A DNA stretch of 61,542 nt from Tidjanibacter sp. (GTDB lineage Bacteria > Bacteroidota > Bacteroidia > Bacteroidales > Rikenellaceae), in the NCBI GenBank assembly GCA_017390585.1, contig JAFPBB010000066.1:1-61542 (forward strand). Reading direction: 5' to 3'. A program made the translations under genes and the position numbers. Each line of letters opens with the position of its first letter. The stretch's first letter is position 1. The notes beneath the pieces were generated by a model. It saw only the letters and a program-made list of their open reading frames with translations, made no database searches and had not been told where the DNA came from. Shown here in pieces: positions 12,471 through 20,960 of the stretch.

Positions 12471-13157
12471 TTAGAAGGTGAGCGAGATGTTCATTCCCAT
12501 CGAGGGACGATTCTCACCAATGACTATGCCCACTGCGGGGGCGACATTGATGTAGTTGTCGCCATTGAAACTGAAGCCGTGCTTCTTGTTCCAGCGCGAG
12601 GCCACGATGGGGGCGTCGATGAGCGCGTAGAGGTAGCTACCCGCATAGATGGCCAGGCTTCCCCAGCCTACAATATCATACCAACCGTTGGGAAGCATAT
12701 CGCTGCCGGTGGAGATGGCAAGTCCCACGAGGCTTGCAACGCCTCCTACAATGAGGAGCGAACCTTTGAGGTATTCGCCGTTGTAGAGTTGTCCGAGTCC
12801 GGGGAATAATGCGGAGCGCGACATAGCTTCGGCGGGGTCGAGCGGGAAGATGGGGTTGCCATTCTCGTCGAATTTGCAGCTAACATAGGGGGAGTAGTTG
12901 TAGTTTTGGAGTGTGTAGGGGGCATTGACCACCTCGCGTGTGATGCGCTTCACTTTGAGTGCGTCGATGGTGTAGGTGCTACCTTCGAGGGTGGTGATGG
13001 TGTAGTTCACGCCGGGGATTTGCTCCACGATGGTGCCCTGGAGGATGCGTCCGTCGGTGGTGTAGATGACGTCGGTGTTGAGCTGTTGGACGGGCTGGGC
13101 GGTGGCGAGGGTCGCAAAACCTATGAGTGCGGCGACCAAAATGAGGAGACGTTTCAT
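12471..13157 (-). CDS. Secreted/envelope protein with DUF5683-like segment
   Basis: This 228-residue protein begins with a clear signal peptide (KRLLILVAALIGFATLATA-Q). Residues ~25-75 form a small beta-rich segment (YTTDGRILQGTIVEQIPG). The middle has SRSALFPGLGQLYNGEYLKG, the P-G-x-GQ-x-YN-G hallmark of the DUF5683 family, followed by two hydrophobic segments likely to span or associate with a membrane. The C-terminus is short and beta-like, ending in SLTF. Function is unknown. A 20-bp motif shared with the gene at 50251-51798 lies about 65 bp upstream in a possible ECF-sigma promoter (13203-13233). Confidence 0.7.
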   Translation of the reverse strand: MKRLLILVAALIGFATLATAQPVQQLNTDVIYTTDGRILQGTIVEQIPGVNYTITTLEGSTYTIDALKVKRITREVVNAPYTLQNYNYSPYVSCKFDENGNPIFPLDPAEAMSRSALFPGLGQLYNGEYLKGSLLIVGGVASLVGLAISTGSDMLPNGWYDIVGWGSLAIYAGSYLYALIDAPIVASRWNKKHGFSFNGDNYINVAPAVGIVIGENRPSMGMNISLTF

Positions 13158-13202
13158 AGTTCTATGGGGTTTTTGTTGGTTTGACTTGGGTTGCTTTACT
13201 TA

Positions 13203-13233
13203 TATGGACACACAAGGGTGGCAAAACGTTGCA
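13203..13233 (-). promoter_or_regulatory. Possible ECF-sigma-type promoter
   Basis: On the minus strand TGCAAC is followed after 17 bp by TGTCCATA. The surrounding block GGCAAAACGTTGCACGAGGG (+ strand, from 13220) is identical to one upstream of 51798, with the same spacing to the -10-like box. AAC plus a CGTC-like -10 at about 17 bp is typical of ECF sigma promoters. No TAnnTTTG box is seen here. Confidence 0.5.
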
Positions 13234-13321
13234 CGAGGGGGTGGATTTTTTCTCTTTTTGTTTGGGGGCTCTTCGATTTGTGTGCCCACCTCTCTCGGCA
13301 TCCTATCCCACTCCACCTCTT

Positions 13322-14428
13322 CTACTCCTGCGACCCCATTAGGTAGGCCTTGATGAAGGCGTCGATGTCGCCATCCATTACGGCCTCCACAGCCGAGGTC
13401 TGATGGCCCGTGCGGTGGTCCTTCACGCGGCGGTCGTCGAAGACGTAGGAGCGTATCTGCGAGCCCCACTCGATGCGTTTCTTGCCCTTCTCCAACTCAT
13501 TTTGGAGTGCCATACGCTTGTCGAGCTCGCGCTGATAGAGCTTGGAGCGGAGGATGCGGAGTGCATTTTCGCGGTTCATAAGCTGCGAGCGAGTCTCGGT
13601 GTTTTCGATGAGGAACTCCACGGGCTCACCCGTATCGGGGTCCTTGCCGTGGTAGCGGAGCCTCACGCCCGTCTCCACCTTGTTGACATTCTGTCCGCCG
13701 GCGCCGCTACTGCGATAGGTGTCCCACTCATAGTCGGCGGGGTTGATGTTGATCTCTATGGTGTCGTCCACGGCGGGCGAGACGAATACCGATGCAAAGG
13801 TGGTCTGACGCTTGTTGTTGGCATTGAAGGGCGAGAGCCTCACCATACGGTGCACACCACTTTCGCTCTTGAGATAGCCGTAGGCGTAGTCGCCCTCAAA
13901 GAGGAGGGTGGCCGACTTGACGCCCACCTCCTCGCCGGCTTGGAAGTCGGCAATCCTCACCTTGAAACCGTTGCGCTCACCCCAGCGGGTGTACATCCTC
14001 ATCAGCATCGAGGCCCAATCGAGGCTCTCTGTGCCGCCTGCGCCCGAGTTGATATCCACCACGGCTCCGAGTTTGTCCTCCTCGCCGCGGAGCATATTAC
14101 GCATCTCGAGAGCCTCTGTGGCCTCGAGCGTGCGGCTGAAGTGGGCATCGAGCTCCTCCTCCTGGGCACCACCTTCGCGCACAAATTCTGCCACCACCTC
14201 GAGGTCGTCGACCAGCGCGGAGAGGGCGTCGAAATCGTCTATCCAACTCTTTATGGAGGCGACCTTCTTGAGCTGCTTTTCGGCTGCGTCGGGGTTGTCC
14301 CAGAAGTCGGGTGCGGTGGTTTTCATCTGCTCCTCCTCGTGGGCTATTCTCTTGTCGTCGATGGCGAGGTAGCGATGGAGTTCGTCGCGGCGGTGGATAA
14401 GGTCGCGTATTTGTTCGGTTGTTATCAT
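13322..14428 (-). CDS. prfB: Peptide chain release factor 2, single continuous frame
   Basis: This 368-residue class I release factor recognises UGA and UAA stop codons and triggers peptidyl-tRNA hydrolysis. The stop-codon-reading tripeptide SPF is at residues 199-201 and the catalytic GGQ at 244-246 in SSGAGGQNVNK. It is full length without any recoding. At the position where most bacterial prfB genes carry the CTT-TGA-C programmed frameshift (after HRYL, residue 21), this gene reads CTC GCC ATC. The autoregulatory frameshift is therefore absent. It lies 40 bp downstream of a radical SAM gene on the same strand. Confidence 0.97.
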   Translation of the reverse strand: MITTEQIRDLIHRRDELHRYLAIDDKRIAHEEEQMKTTAPDFWDNPDAAEKQLKKVASIKSWIDDFDALSALVDDLEVVAEFVREGGAQEEELDAHFSRTLEATEALEMRNMLRGEEDKLGAVVDINSGAGGTESLDWASMLMRMYTRWGERNGFKVRIADFQAGEEVGVKSATLLFEGDYAYGYLKSESGVHRMVRLSPFNANNKRQTTFASVFVSPAVDDTIEININPADYEWDTYRSSGAGGQNVNKVETGVRLRYHGKDPDTGEPVEFLIENTETRSQLMNRENALRILRSKLYQRELDKRMALQNELEKGKKRIEWGSQIRSYVFDDRRVKDHRTGHQTSAVEAVMDGDIDAFIKAYLMGSQE

Positions 14429-14468
14429 TGGCGTCTCTACTATTCAGATGTTTTGGGTTGTGGGTGGC

Positions 14469-15239
14469 CTATCCCGCCACGCTACACTCTATGCCGAGGG
14501 CCCTCACCCTCTCGGCTATGGCCTTGAGCTCCTCCACTCCCACCTTCTCGAGGTTGGGCGCGGGGGTGTCGCGGTCGATGGTGTAGACCATCACGCTGCG
14601 GGGAGCAATCTCCTCCACCAGCTTGAGCCACGCGGCAATCTCCTCCTCGGTGGCGTTGTCCACCCTCTGGCCCTCAAATTCGCCACGCAGGAACATCGTC
14701 TGCACAATGCAGTTGCCCCCGAAGAGCTTCATATTCTCCACCACGTTCCTCACGGAGTAGTTGCCCAGGGGTTTGTCGATGAGCTGCACGGTGGCGTCGA
14801 ATGCGGAGTCGAGCTTGAGGATGGGGTTGTCCACCTTGCCGAGTGCGCGTCGCACGCTTTCGCGGTGGAGCATCGTGGCGTTGGAGAGCACGGAGACCTT
14901 GGCTGCGGGGCAGAGCCTGTCGCGCAGGGCCACAACTCCATCCACAATCTCCTCGAAGTCGGGGTGCATTGTGGGCTCGCCGTTGCCTGCAAAGGTGAGC
15001 ACATCGGGAGGTGTGCCTGCCTCGACCATATCGCCGAGCACGCTCTCGAGCATTGCCAACACAGCTTTTTTGTCGTTGAAGCGTGGTTTTTGGCCACCCA
15101 AAGTCCAGCCGCACTCGCAGTAGATGCAGTTGAAGGAGCAGAGTTTGCAATCCACGGGCAGGAGGTTGATGCCGAGCGAGAGTCCCAAGCGTCGTGAGCG
15201 TATGGGGCCGAAGATGAAGTTATCGTAGAGTAGTGTCAT
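14469..15239 (-). CDS. Radical SAM protein of unknown substrate
   Basis: This 256-residue radical SAM enzyme carries the cluster motif C-x3-C-x2-C at Cys34, Cys38 and Cys41, within CKLCSFNCIYCECG. Two further cysteines flank it at 31 and 43. The SAM-binding GNGEPTMHPDFEEI motif follows at about residue 90. The fold looks like the compact COG0731-type (wyosine-synthase-like) radical SAM proteins, but the substrate is not identifiable. It lies upstream of prfB in the same orientation, which might link it to translation; this is only suggestive. A very weak TGCAACGTTTT-like motif lies 90-100 bp upstream. Confidence 0.85.
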   Translation of the reverse strand: MTLLYDNFIFGPIRSRRLGLSLGINLLPVDCKLCSFNCIYCECGWTLGGQKPRFNDKKAVLAMLESVLGDMVEAGTPPDVLTFAGNGEPTMHPDFEEIVDGVVALRDRLCPAAKVSVLSNATMLHRESVRRALGKVDNPILKLDSAFDATVQLIDKPLGNYSVRNVVENMKLFGGNCIVQTMFLRGEFEGQRVDNATEEEIAAWLKLVEEIAPRSVMVYTIDRDTPAPNLEKVGVEELKAIAERVRALGIECSVAG

Positions 15240-15356
15240 AATTAGTTTGCGTTCTATTCTTGCGCGAAGTTACATTTTTTTTGCCGAACCGCTATCCTTG
15301 GGGCGACATTTTCTTCTTCTGCTGCTCGGAAAAACGTTGCAGGAGGGTTGTGATTA

Positions 15357-15829
15357 ATTCAAAATTCAAAATTCAAAATGCAAAATTAATGAGCCTTCGG
15401 CGCATTACTCAAATTTACTCCCCCTCTAAGTTAGAGGGGGTGCCTGAAAGGCGGGGGCGTGTGTTCTCCTCCCCTACGAAAGGGGAGGCTGGGAGGGGTG
15501 GTCGAAAACTGCGTGCGCGGCCTCGCGCACAGGCGTGTGTAGAGGGTAGACACGGTGAAGAGATACGCAGTATCTCGAGAGAAATTTTTGGGCGACTTTT
15601 TATAAAAAGTCGCAGAACAACCGCGACGAATGTCGCAAAGAAGAAAAGCGACGTCAGTCGCAAGAAAAAGAACGAAGCTTTTTGTAAAAAGCTTCACCAA
15701 AAACTTTTAGTGTAGAGTTTGCTCAGCCAAAGTAAGGCCGATACTGATGAAGAGATACGAAGTATCTCGACAAAAATTTTTGGGCGACTTTTTATAAAAA
15801 GTCGCAAAGAGAAAAGCGACGTCAGTCGC
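15357..15829. repeat. Composite hairpin repeat, 15-kb copy
   Basis: In order: three or four TTCAAAA heptads; GCCTTCGGC (15393-15401); CCCCTCTAA/TTAGAGGGG (15421-15439); GCCT-GAA-AGGC (15442-15452); CCTCCCCT/AGGGGAGG (15468-15488); GTGCGCG/CGCGCAC (15513-15530); GAGATAC-GCA-GTATCTC (15560-15576); GCGACTTTTT/AAAAAGTCGC (15592-15613); GCGAC-GAAT-GTCGC (15623-15636); GCGAC-GTCA-GTCGC (15648-15661); GAAGCTTTTT/AAAAAGCTTC (15674-15695). The GAGATAC, GCGACTTTTT and GCGAC-GTCA modules then repeat at 15752-15829. Several modules recur near 57.3 kb. Confidence 0.8.
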
Positions 15830-15854
15830 AAAAAAGAAAACCCAGCGCAAAAAA

Positions 15855-15884
15855 GAGGCCTCTCCCGAGATGGGGAGAGGCCTT
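15855..15884 (-). terminator. Terminator of the four-domain lipoprotein gene
   Basis: GGCCTCTCCC (15857-15866) pairs with its complement at 15873-15882. On the minus strand the stem is followed by a T6 run (AAAAAA on the + strand just left of it). Confidence 0.85.
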
Positions 15885-15932
15885 CTGTCGTGCTACTTGG
15901 TGAGCGGTGTCACCATAGTATTATAGGCTCGC

Positions 15933-17996
15933 TTATTTGATGCGGAGCTCGATGCCGGTGTTCTCCTTAACGAGGCTGGGGAAGCGGCTGCCGGGCATAT
16001 AAGCACGGGTGCAGTTGCTTACCTGAGCTTTTGCTTTTGCGGGAGCTGCCATCTTGTAGCCTGCGCTCTTGAGAACTTTTGCGGGAGCTGCTGCCTGGCT
16101 GTCGTCGGCAATGGGCATCTCACCCGAGAAGGTACCGATGATGGTGTCACCGTTGTAGTCCTCGAAGGCGGTGGTGATTGCGTAGGTGCCGTCGCCATTG
16201 TTGGTGATCTCTGCGGAGCCACCAACGATGATGTTCTTAACCGAGGTCTGCTCGAGGTTGAGAACAAAGGAGCCGTTTACGTAGCCATCGTTGTCTACGA
16301 AGCCCATATCGATGGTGTAGGGCGCCATAGAGGTGTCAACGGTGTAGGTGCCGGTGGGGAGACCAGCCTCTGCGGTGTTGTCTGCGGGGGTGTTTACGGA
16401 GAGGTAGAAGAGGTTGTCACCTGCATACTCCGCGAGGAAGAGAATCCAGTAGGTAGCAGACTCCCAGGGACCCTGGAAGCGTGCCATAGCCTCGTCGAAA
16501 GCGATGCTAACCTCGTTGCCGCCCTCGTTGCCGCCGCCGGTGTTGCCACCGCCGCCAGTGGTGCCGTCGTAAACAGCAACCTCGCCGGAGTACTCAGCCA
16601 CGAAGAAGTAGGTGTCGCCACCTGCGCCAACGCTGAAGCTGTAGGTGCCGTCGCCGTTGTTCACAACGGTGAGCTCACCCGATGCGAGGATGTCGTAGTA
16701 CCTCTGCATATCGCCGGTGAGTGCGAGCGAGCCGCCAACGCCCTGGCTGGTTGCGTAGCCTGCCTCAACGGTCATAGGAGCAAGGGTGTCGTTGAACTGG
16801 TAGGTACCACTTGCCAGACCAGCCTCGAGGCTTGCGGTTGCGGGATCGTTGAAAGCCTCCATATAGAGAACAACGCCCTGCGCGGTGCTGGTTTCGTCAA
16901 GCAGAGCAACGGTCCAGTGGCCGTCGCCATTCCACATCATCTCTGCGCTGGCGATAGTCAGAGGAATCTCCTGGGCGCCGCCGCCGCCACCGCCGCCGCT
17001 ACCGTTCTCGTCGAAGAGCTGAACTTCGCCCGAGTAGGTCTGTTTCCAAGCGGTCATACCGTAGCCAACGTTCTCGATGGTGTATTTGCCCTCGCCAAGA
17101 GCTTTGATGGTCATCTTACCAGCGACGGGGGTGTCGATAACCATGTCATCCTCATTTGCGGAGTTGAAAGTGACGTTCATCTGAATATACTGCGAGCCAA
17201 TCAAACCAACGCCGAGGTAGTCAACGTCGTAGGTGCCCTGGGGCAGTACATCGGGACCGAGGTCCTCGGTGATAATCACAATCTCAGTTGCGTGTGCGGG
17301 GAACTTGTCGTTGGTGGGATCCTCGTCGGCAGCCATATAGTAGTAGTTGGCGTCGAGCATAAAGATATCCCAGAGAGCCAAACCGTCGCCCAGGGAGGAG
17401 TAGGTAGCCTGGCAGAGCACGGGGGTGTAAACGTCGAAGTTGTTGCTTGCGGGAAGACCTGCCATATTGGGCTCACCCTCGAAGCGGCACTCCTGTTTGG
17501 GACGGCCTGCGCCGGTCTCGGAGTCGATACCCTCAAACTTTGCGGTGAACTGGTAGCCACCCTTCTCGAGGTGTTTAACCTCAAACGAACCCTCGGTTAC
17601 GAGCATAATGAAGCCGCCCTCCTCGGTGTTGCGAACGTAGGCACTACCGTCGAGTTTGGTGGGAGTGATTTCGCCCTCTTTGAGGGTGCCGTCAGCCACG
17701 GTGTATTTACCCTCGGGGATGATGCCGTCGTTCACCTCGGGAGTGGTGATCTCGGCAGCAACGATACGAGTAGCTGCTGCGTCGTCGCCGCTACCCTCCA
17801 TCTTGTACATATAGATGAGGTACTTGTTGGTGCCGTCGTTGTTGACATCACCAAGGTTGATCACGTCGGAGGCGTTGAGGGTCATACCCACAAACTCATC
17901 CTCGACGGGGTCCTCACCCGGAGTGGGGGTGGGAGTGGGGTTACAGCCCACCATAAGGGTTGCGGCTGCAACGATAAATGCGAAGAATTTTCTCAT
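15933..17996 (-). CDS. Large lipoprotein with four related beta-rich domains
   Basis: This 687-residue predicted lipoprotein has a signal peptide and lipobox LMVGC (acylated Cys18), then a TPTPTPGEDP spacer. I read four related domains at about 36-157, 190-330, 343-478 and 497-630. Each carries an x-GTY/GKYT-V strand followed by a G-x-Y-x-I/F strand and a SGE-V/M ending. Domains 2-3 and 3-4 are joined by glycine-rich linkers (SGGGGGGG near 333-340; GGGGNTGGGNEGG near 481-493). The Ala/Lys-rich tail (631-687) is unusual. It is probably surface or periplasmic and possibly binds glycan or a partner; no known family is recognised. Confidence 0.75.
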   Translation of the reverse strand: MRKFFAFIVAAATLMVGCNPTPTPTPGEDPVEDEFVGMTLNASDVINLGDVNNDGTNKYLIYMYKMEGSGDDAAATRIVAAEITTPEVNDGIIPEGKYTVADGTLKEGEITPTKLDGSAYVRNTEEGGFIMLVTEGSFEVKHLEKGGYQFTAKFEGIDSETGAGRPKQECRFEGEPNMAGLPASNNFDVYTPVLCQATYSSLGDGLALWDIFMLDANYYYMAADEDPTNDKFPAHATEIVIITEDLGPDVLPQGTYDVDYLGVGLIGSQYIQMNVTFNSANEDDMVIDTPVAGKMTIKALGEGKYTIENVGYGMTAWKQTYSGEVQLFDENGSGGGGGGGAQEIPLTIASAEMMWNGDGHWTVALLDETSTAQGVVLYMEAFNDPATASLEAGLASGTYQFNDTLAPMTVEAGYATSQGVGGSLALTGDMQRYYDILASGELTVVNNGDGTYSFSVGAGGDTYFFVAEYSGEVAVYDGTTGGGGNTGGGNEGGNEVSIAFDEAMARFQGPWESATYWILFLAEYAGDNLFYLSVNTPADNTAEAGLPTGTYTVDTSMAPYTIDMGFVDNDGYVNGSFVLNLEQTSVKNIIVGGSAEITNNGDGTYAITTAFEDYNGDTIIGTFSGEMPIADDSQAAAPAKVLKSAGYKMAAPAKAKAQVSNCTRAYMPGSRFPSLVKENTGIELRIK

Positions 17997-18060
17997 AGTT
18001 GTTTAAGAATTAAATGATGGTTTGTTTATTTGGTTTTGTTATATCCACACTAACCAATTA

Positions 18061-18068
18061 CAAAAGTA
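18061..18068 (-). promoter_or_regulatory. -7 element of the four-domain lipoprotein gene
   Basis: TACTTTTG on the minus strand, about 65 bp before the ATG. No -33 TTTG is evident; the upstream half would overlap the end of the M16 gene. Confidence 0.5.
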
Positions 18069-18087
18069 GAAATAAAAAAATAAATTC

Positions 18088-19353
18088 CTACCTCTCCGGC
18101 CCTACAATTGTCACCGTGGTGCGATTTTTTTTCAGGTACTTCGAGGCCACCTCCTGCAGCTCCTTGGCGGTGATTGTGGCCACGCGCTCCATAAATCGCT
18201 CTGTGTAGTCGTTTTGCTCGCCGTTTTGGATGTTCTCGATGGTCACGTCAGCAGCGCCAAAGGGGCCGTCGAAGATGCGGATCACGTCGCCCACGATGAT
18301 CTTGCGCACAATCGAGAGCTCCTCCTCGTCCATAGGCTCCGAGGCCATCCTCTCCATCTCGGCAAACATCTCTGCCACAGCCTCTTCGGTGTGGTCGGCG
18401 GCCACGTCGGCACTCATCACAAAGTAGCCTGCCTTGTCGAGATTTATCATCGCAGCATAGGCGCCATAGGTGTAGCCGTGCTCCTCGCGGAGGTTCTGCA
18501 TCAGCCTCGAGCCGAAGTAGCCGCCCATAGCGGTGGCGATGATCTGCATCGGGATGAAGTCGGGGTGGGTGCGGGGGAAGAGCGGTATGCCCAGCTTGAG
18601 GGAGGACTGCACAGCCCCCTCCAGGCAGAGTGTGGCCAGCGGGGTGGGGGTGGGCTCGGGGATGTTGCACCCTGTGCAACTGCCCGCAGGCAGCCCCTCG
18701 AGGATGGAGAGCACGCGACTCTCCTCGGCCTCGCCGAAGTCGCCACAGATGATGGCAAAGCTCTCCGAGGCGTTGTAGTGGCTCTGGTAGAATTGGCGGA
18801 GAATCTCGGGGGTGATGTTGTCGTAGCACTCCTCGGGCGAGGTGACTCCATAGGGGTGCTCGGGGCCGAAGAGGGCCTTGCCGAAGAGCTCACGCGAGAG
18901 TTGGTCGGGCTTGCTGCGCTGGATGTGGAGCTGCTCTTTGCGTTTGGCGCAGTAGGAGGCAATCTCTCGTTCGGGGAAGGTGGGGTGGAGCACCACCTCC
19001 TCGGCCACATCGAGGGTGGGGCCCACAAACTTCTTGAGTGAGCAGAAGGTTACCACGGCCCAATCGCGGTCGATGTTGGCGTCGTAGTAGGAGCCCACAA
19101 AGTCGAGCGCCTCGGCAATCTCCTTGCCGCTGTGGAGGGTGGTACCCTCCGAGAGGGTGTTGACCACCGTGGATGCGGTGAAGGGGATGGATTGGGTGGA
19201 GGTGCCGGCGCGGAAGACAAAGCTCACGCGCACAACCCCTTGGGTGGAGTTGTGGAGTGTGTAGAGTGGGGTGCCAGCCTCGGTGCGGATGACCCTGTAG
19301 TGGGGTATGGCGGGGAGGCTTACGGGTTTTATCTCGGGTCGGCGGATGGTCAT
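18088..19353 (-). CDS. M16 peptidase-like protein, non-catalytic subunit
   Basis: This 421-residue protein belongs to the pitrilysin/insulinase (M16) superfamily but has no HxxEH zinc motif; the corresponding region reads TVVNTLSEGTTLHSGKE. It therefore resembles the inactive partner of two-subunit M16 peptidases (the alpha-subunit role in mitochondrial processing peptidase). The C-terminal M16 domain is present, including GGYFGSRLMQNLREEHGYTYG. Its ATG overlaps the stop of the catalytic partner by 4 bp, so the two are translationally coupled and probably form a heterodimer. No signal peptide is visible, so it is likely cytoplasmic. Confidence 0.88.
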   Translation of the reverse strand: MTIRRPEIKPVSLPAIPHYRVIRTEAGTPLYTLHNSTQGVVRVSFVFRAGTSTQSIPFTASTVVNTLSEGTTLHSGKEIAEALDFVGSYYDANIDRDWAVVTFCSLKKFVGPTLDVAEEVVLHPTFPEREIASYCAKRKEQLHIQRSKPDQLSRELFGKALFGPEHPYGVTSPEECYDNITPEILRQFYQSHYNASESFAIICGDFGEAEESRVLSILEGLPAGSCTGCNIPEPTPTPLATLCLEGAVQSSLKLGIPLFPRTHPDFIPMQIIATAMGGYFGSRLMQNLREEHGYTYGAYAAMINLDKAGYFVMSADVAADHTEEAVAEMFAEMERMASEPMDEEELSIVRKIIVGDVIRIFDGPFGAADVTIENIQNGEQNDYTERFMERVATITAKELQEVASKYLKKNRTTVTIVGPER

Positions 19354-20585
19354 TTTGCGAGGTATATTAGGGTTGCACTTTGGGTGGGGTTGAGTCGGCG
19401 GCGGATGAAGTCCGCGACCTCCTCGGGGGTGATGGAGCGGTAGATGTCGACCTCGCCGTTGAGGAGAGCCATATCGCCCAACATCTTGTAGTAGCCGAGG
19501 TTCATAGCCTTGTTCATCACGTTGAGCTCACCAAAGGTGATGTTGGCCTCAAACTTGTTCTGCACCTTCCGCAGCTCGTAGTCGCCCACGGGCTCCCTCA
19601 CCAGGAGCTCCAGCTCGCCGTAGAGGGCCTCCTCGGCCTCCTCCACATCCACCTCGGGGCTTATCTGACCCGTCAGAATGAGCAGTCCGCGGTCGGTCTC
19701 GCCTGTGATGTAGGCGTTTGCGGCGGAGAAGAGTCGGCGCTCCTTGACCAAGTGTTGATAGATGCGGGCCGACTCGCCTCCGGCCAGCAGGTCGGTGAGC
19801 AGGTCGGCGAGATAGTAGTCGCGGCAGCCGCGCTCACCGATGAGGAATGCAATGGTTATCTGGTCGGCGGGAACGGCTGCCTCAATGGTCCTGCGACGGG
19901 GCGCGAGAATCTCCGGCTCCTCGATGGTGGTGCGCTCCGGACGTGGCCTCAGGGGGAGCGCTCCGAAGTAGCGCTCGGCGGCCTCAAAGAGCTGCTCGGC
20001 GGGGAGCGCTGCGGAGACGGAGAGGATGGCGTTGGAGGGGACGTAGAAACGGTTGTAGAAGTCGCGCACCTGCTCGAGCGTGGCGTTGCGGATGTGGTCG
20101 GGGGTGAGACCTATGACGGGCCAACGATAGGGGTGGCGGGTGTAGACCATCTCCCTCAGCGCGTGCCACTGCTCGCCGTAGGGGCGGTTGAGGAAGCGCT
20201 GATTGAACTCCTCGATGACCACCGACTTCTCGAGGGCGAGTTTCTCGGGAGTGATGTCGAGCCCCATTAGTCGGTCGGCCTCGAGCCAGAGGGCGGTCTC
20301 GAAGTTGTCCTTGGGGGTGGTGATGTAGTAGTTGGTGTAGTCGGCGGAGGTGAAGGCGTTGTTCTCGCCACACACCTCCTGCACGGGAACGTCGAAATCT
20401 GGCACTCGCTCGGTGCCGCGGAACATCAGGTGTTCGAAGAGGTGTGCGAAGCCCGTGTGGTTGGGCTCTTCGTCGCGCGAGCCCACTTCGTAGAGGATGT
20501 TGACGGCGGCCATTTGGGAGACCTCATCCTCGTTTACCAACACCCTGAGACCGTTGGGCAGAGTGCGTTCTTTGTAGCTTATCAT
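19350..20585 (-). CDS. M16 zinc peptidase, catalytic subunit
   Basis: This 411-residue pitrilysin-family metallopeptidase carries the inverted zinc motif HLFEH at His48, Glu51 and His52, with the downstream glutamate in KSVVIEEFNQRF. It starts MISYKERTLPNGLRVLVNEDE, typical of processing-peptidase beta-like subunits. It lacks a signal peptide. It is upstream of, and overlaps by 4 bp, the non-catalytic M16 partner, so the two probably act as a pair. The natural substrates are unknown. Confidence 0.93.
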   Translation of the reverse strand: MISYKERTLPNGLRVLVNEDEVSQMAAVNILYEVGSRDEEPNHTGFAHLFEHLMFRGTERVPDFDVPVQEVCGENNAFTSADYTNYYITTPKDNFETALWLEADRLMGLDITPEKLALEKSVVIEEFNQRFLNRPYGEQWHALREMVYTRHPYRWPVIGLTPDHIRNATLEQVRDFYNRFYVPSNAILSVSAALPAEQLFEAAERYFGALPLRPRPERTTIEEPEILAPRRRTIEAAVPADQITIAFLIGERGCRDYYLADLLTDLLAGGESARIYQHLVKERRLFSAANAYITGETDRGLLILTGQISPEVDVEEAEEALYGELELLVREPVGDYELRKVQNKFEANITFGELNVMNKAMNLGYYKMLGDMALLNGEVDIYRSITPEEVADFIRRRLNPTQSATLIYLAK

Positions 20586-20960
20586 CGGCTGTTTGCGGTA
20601 TGTTAAATTATGTTGAAATTTTCAATTGGCGGGGCAGCTTCGGAGGGGGTCGGTGGCGCCTTGTTTGTGCTGCCGAGGGGCCGAAACTATGTTGTTTATA
20701 ATCAGTCAAAAAAGTGCCATTTTTGGGTGCTGTTATTTTTGTAACACATTGATACTGTTAGGGAAATAACAAATCCGCACCCCCGATTTTCGGCTCTTTT
20801 TTGTGGCACAAAGATAGCGAGTTTCAAAGAAGTTATTATCTTTGCGTGATGAAAAATCCGCTCCCTAAGGGGAGAGGTGTCGAAAAATCAATTGTCGGGA
20901 TTGATTTTCAGCAGGTTAGGAAGTCTGAAAAAGAAAATACAATACAGAGTAAAGAGAAAT
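20586..20960. other. Intergenic region M16 pair - nifJ
   Basis: The 375-bp divergent gap contains a + strand -7 box (20837-20844) and a nifJ leader of about 110 nt. The leader has a 9-bp perfect hairpin (AAAATCAAT at 20884-20892 with its complement at 20900-20908). A 46-codon open frame at 20849-20989 overlaps the nifJ start; it has no recognisable homology. Confidence 0.55.
20837..20844 (+). promoter_or_regulatory. -7 element of nifJ
   Basis: TATCTTTG matches the -7 consensus; a -33 TTG at 19-21 bp is not present. Transcription would begin near 20850. Confidence 0.55.

Larger units (their letters stand above)
15240..15932. other. 690-bp repeat-rich intergenic region
   Basis: The gap between the radical SAM gene and the four-domain lipoprotein has no credible gene. 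It contains a TTCAAAA tract (15357-15389), many short hairpins, two direct copies of a GAGATAC/GTATCTC plus GCGACTTTTT/AAAAAGTCGC module (15560-15613 and 15752-15805), and the lipoprotein terminator. Related pieces recur at 57.25-57.47 kb. Three-frame lysine/arginine-rich open frames here are by-products of the hairpins. Confidence 0.8.

Noticed and set aside
13260-13321. T-rich stretch considered as a terminator for prfB or the neighbouring gene
   Set aside because: No stem precedes the T-run on either strand.
15331-15341. Third ECF-type promoter upstream of the radical SAM gene
   Set aside because: The TGCAACGTTTT half is present on the minus strand but no CGTC-like -10 lies 17 bp away.
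15357-15389. TTCAAAA tandem units considered as a CRISPR leader or array
   Set aside because: The period is 7 bp, there are no spacers and no cas genes are nearby.
15260-15940. Lys/Arg-rich open frames in the 15.3-15.9 kb gap
   Set aside because: They are translations of the hairpin repeats (KKSRKNFS-like strings), overlap in several frames and carry no family signal.
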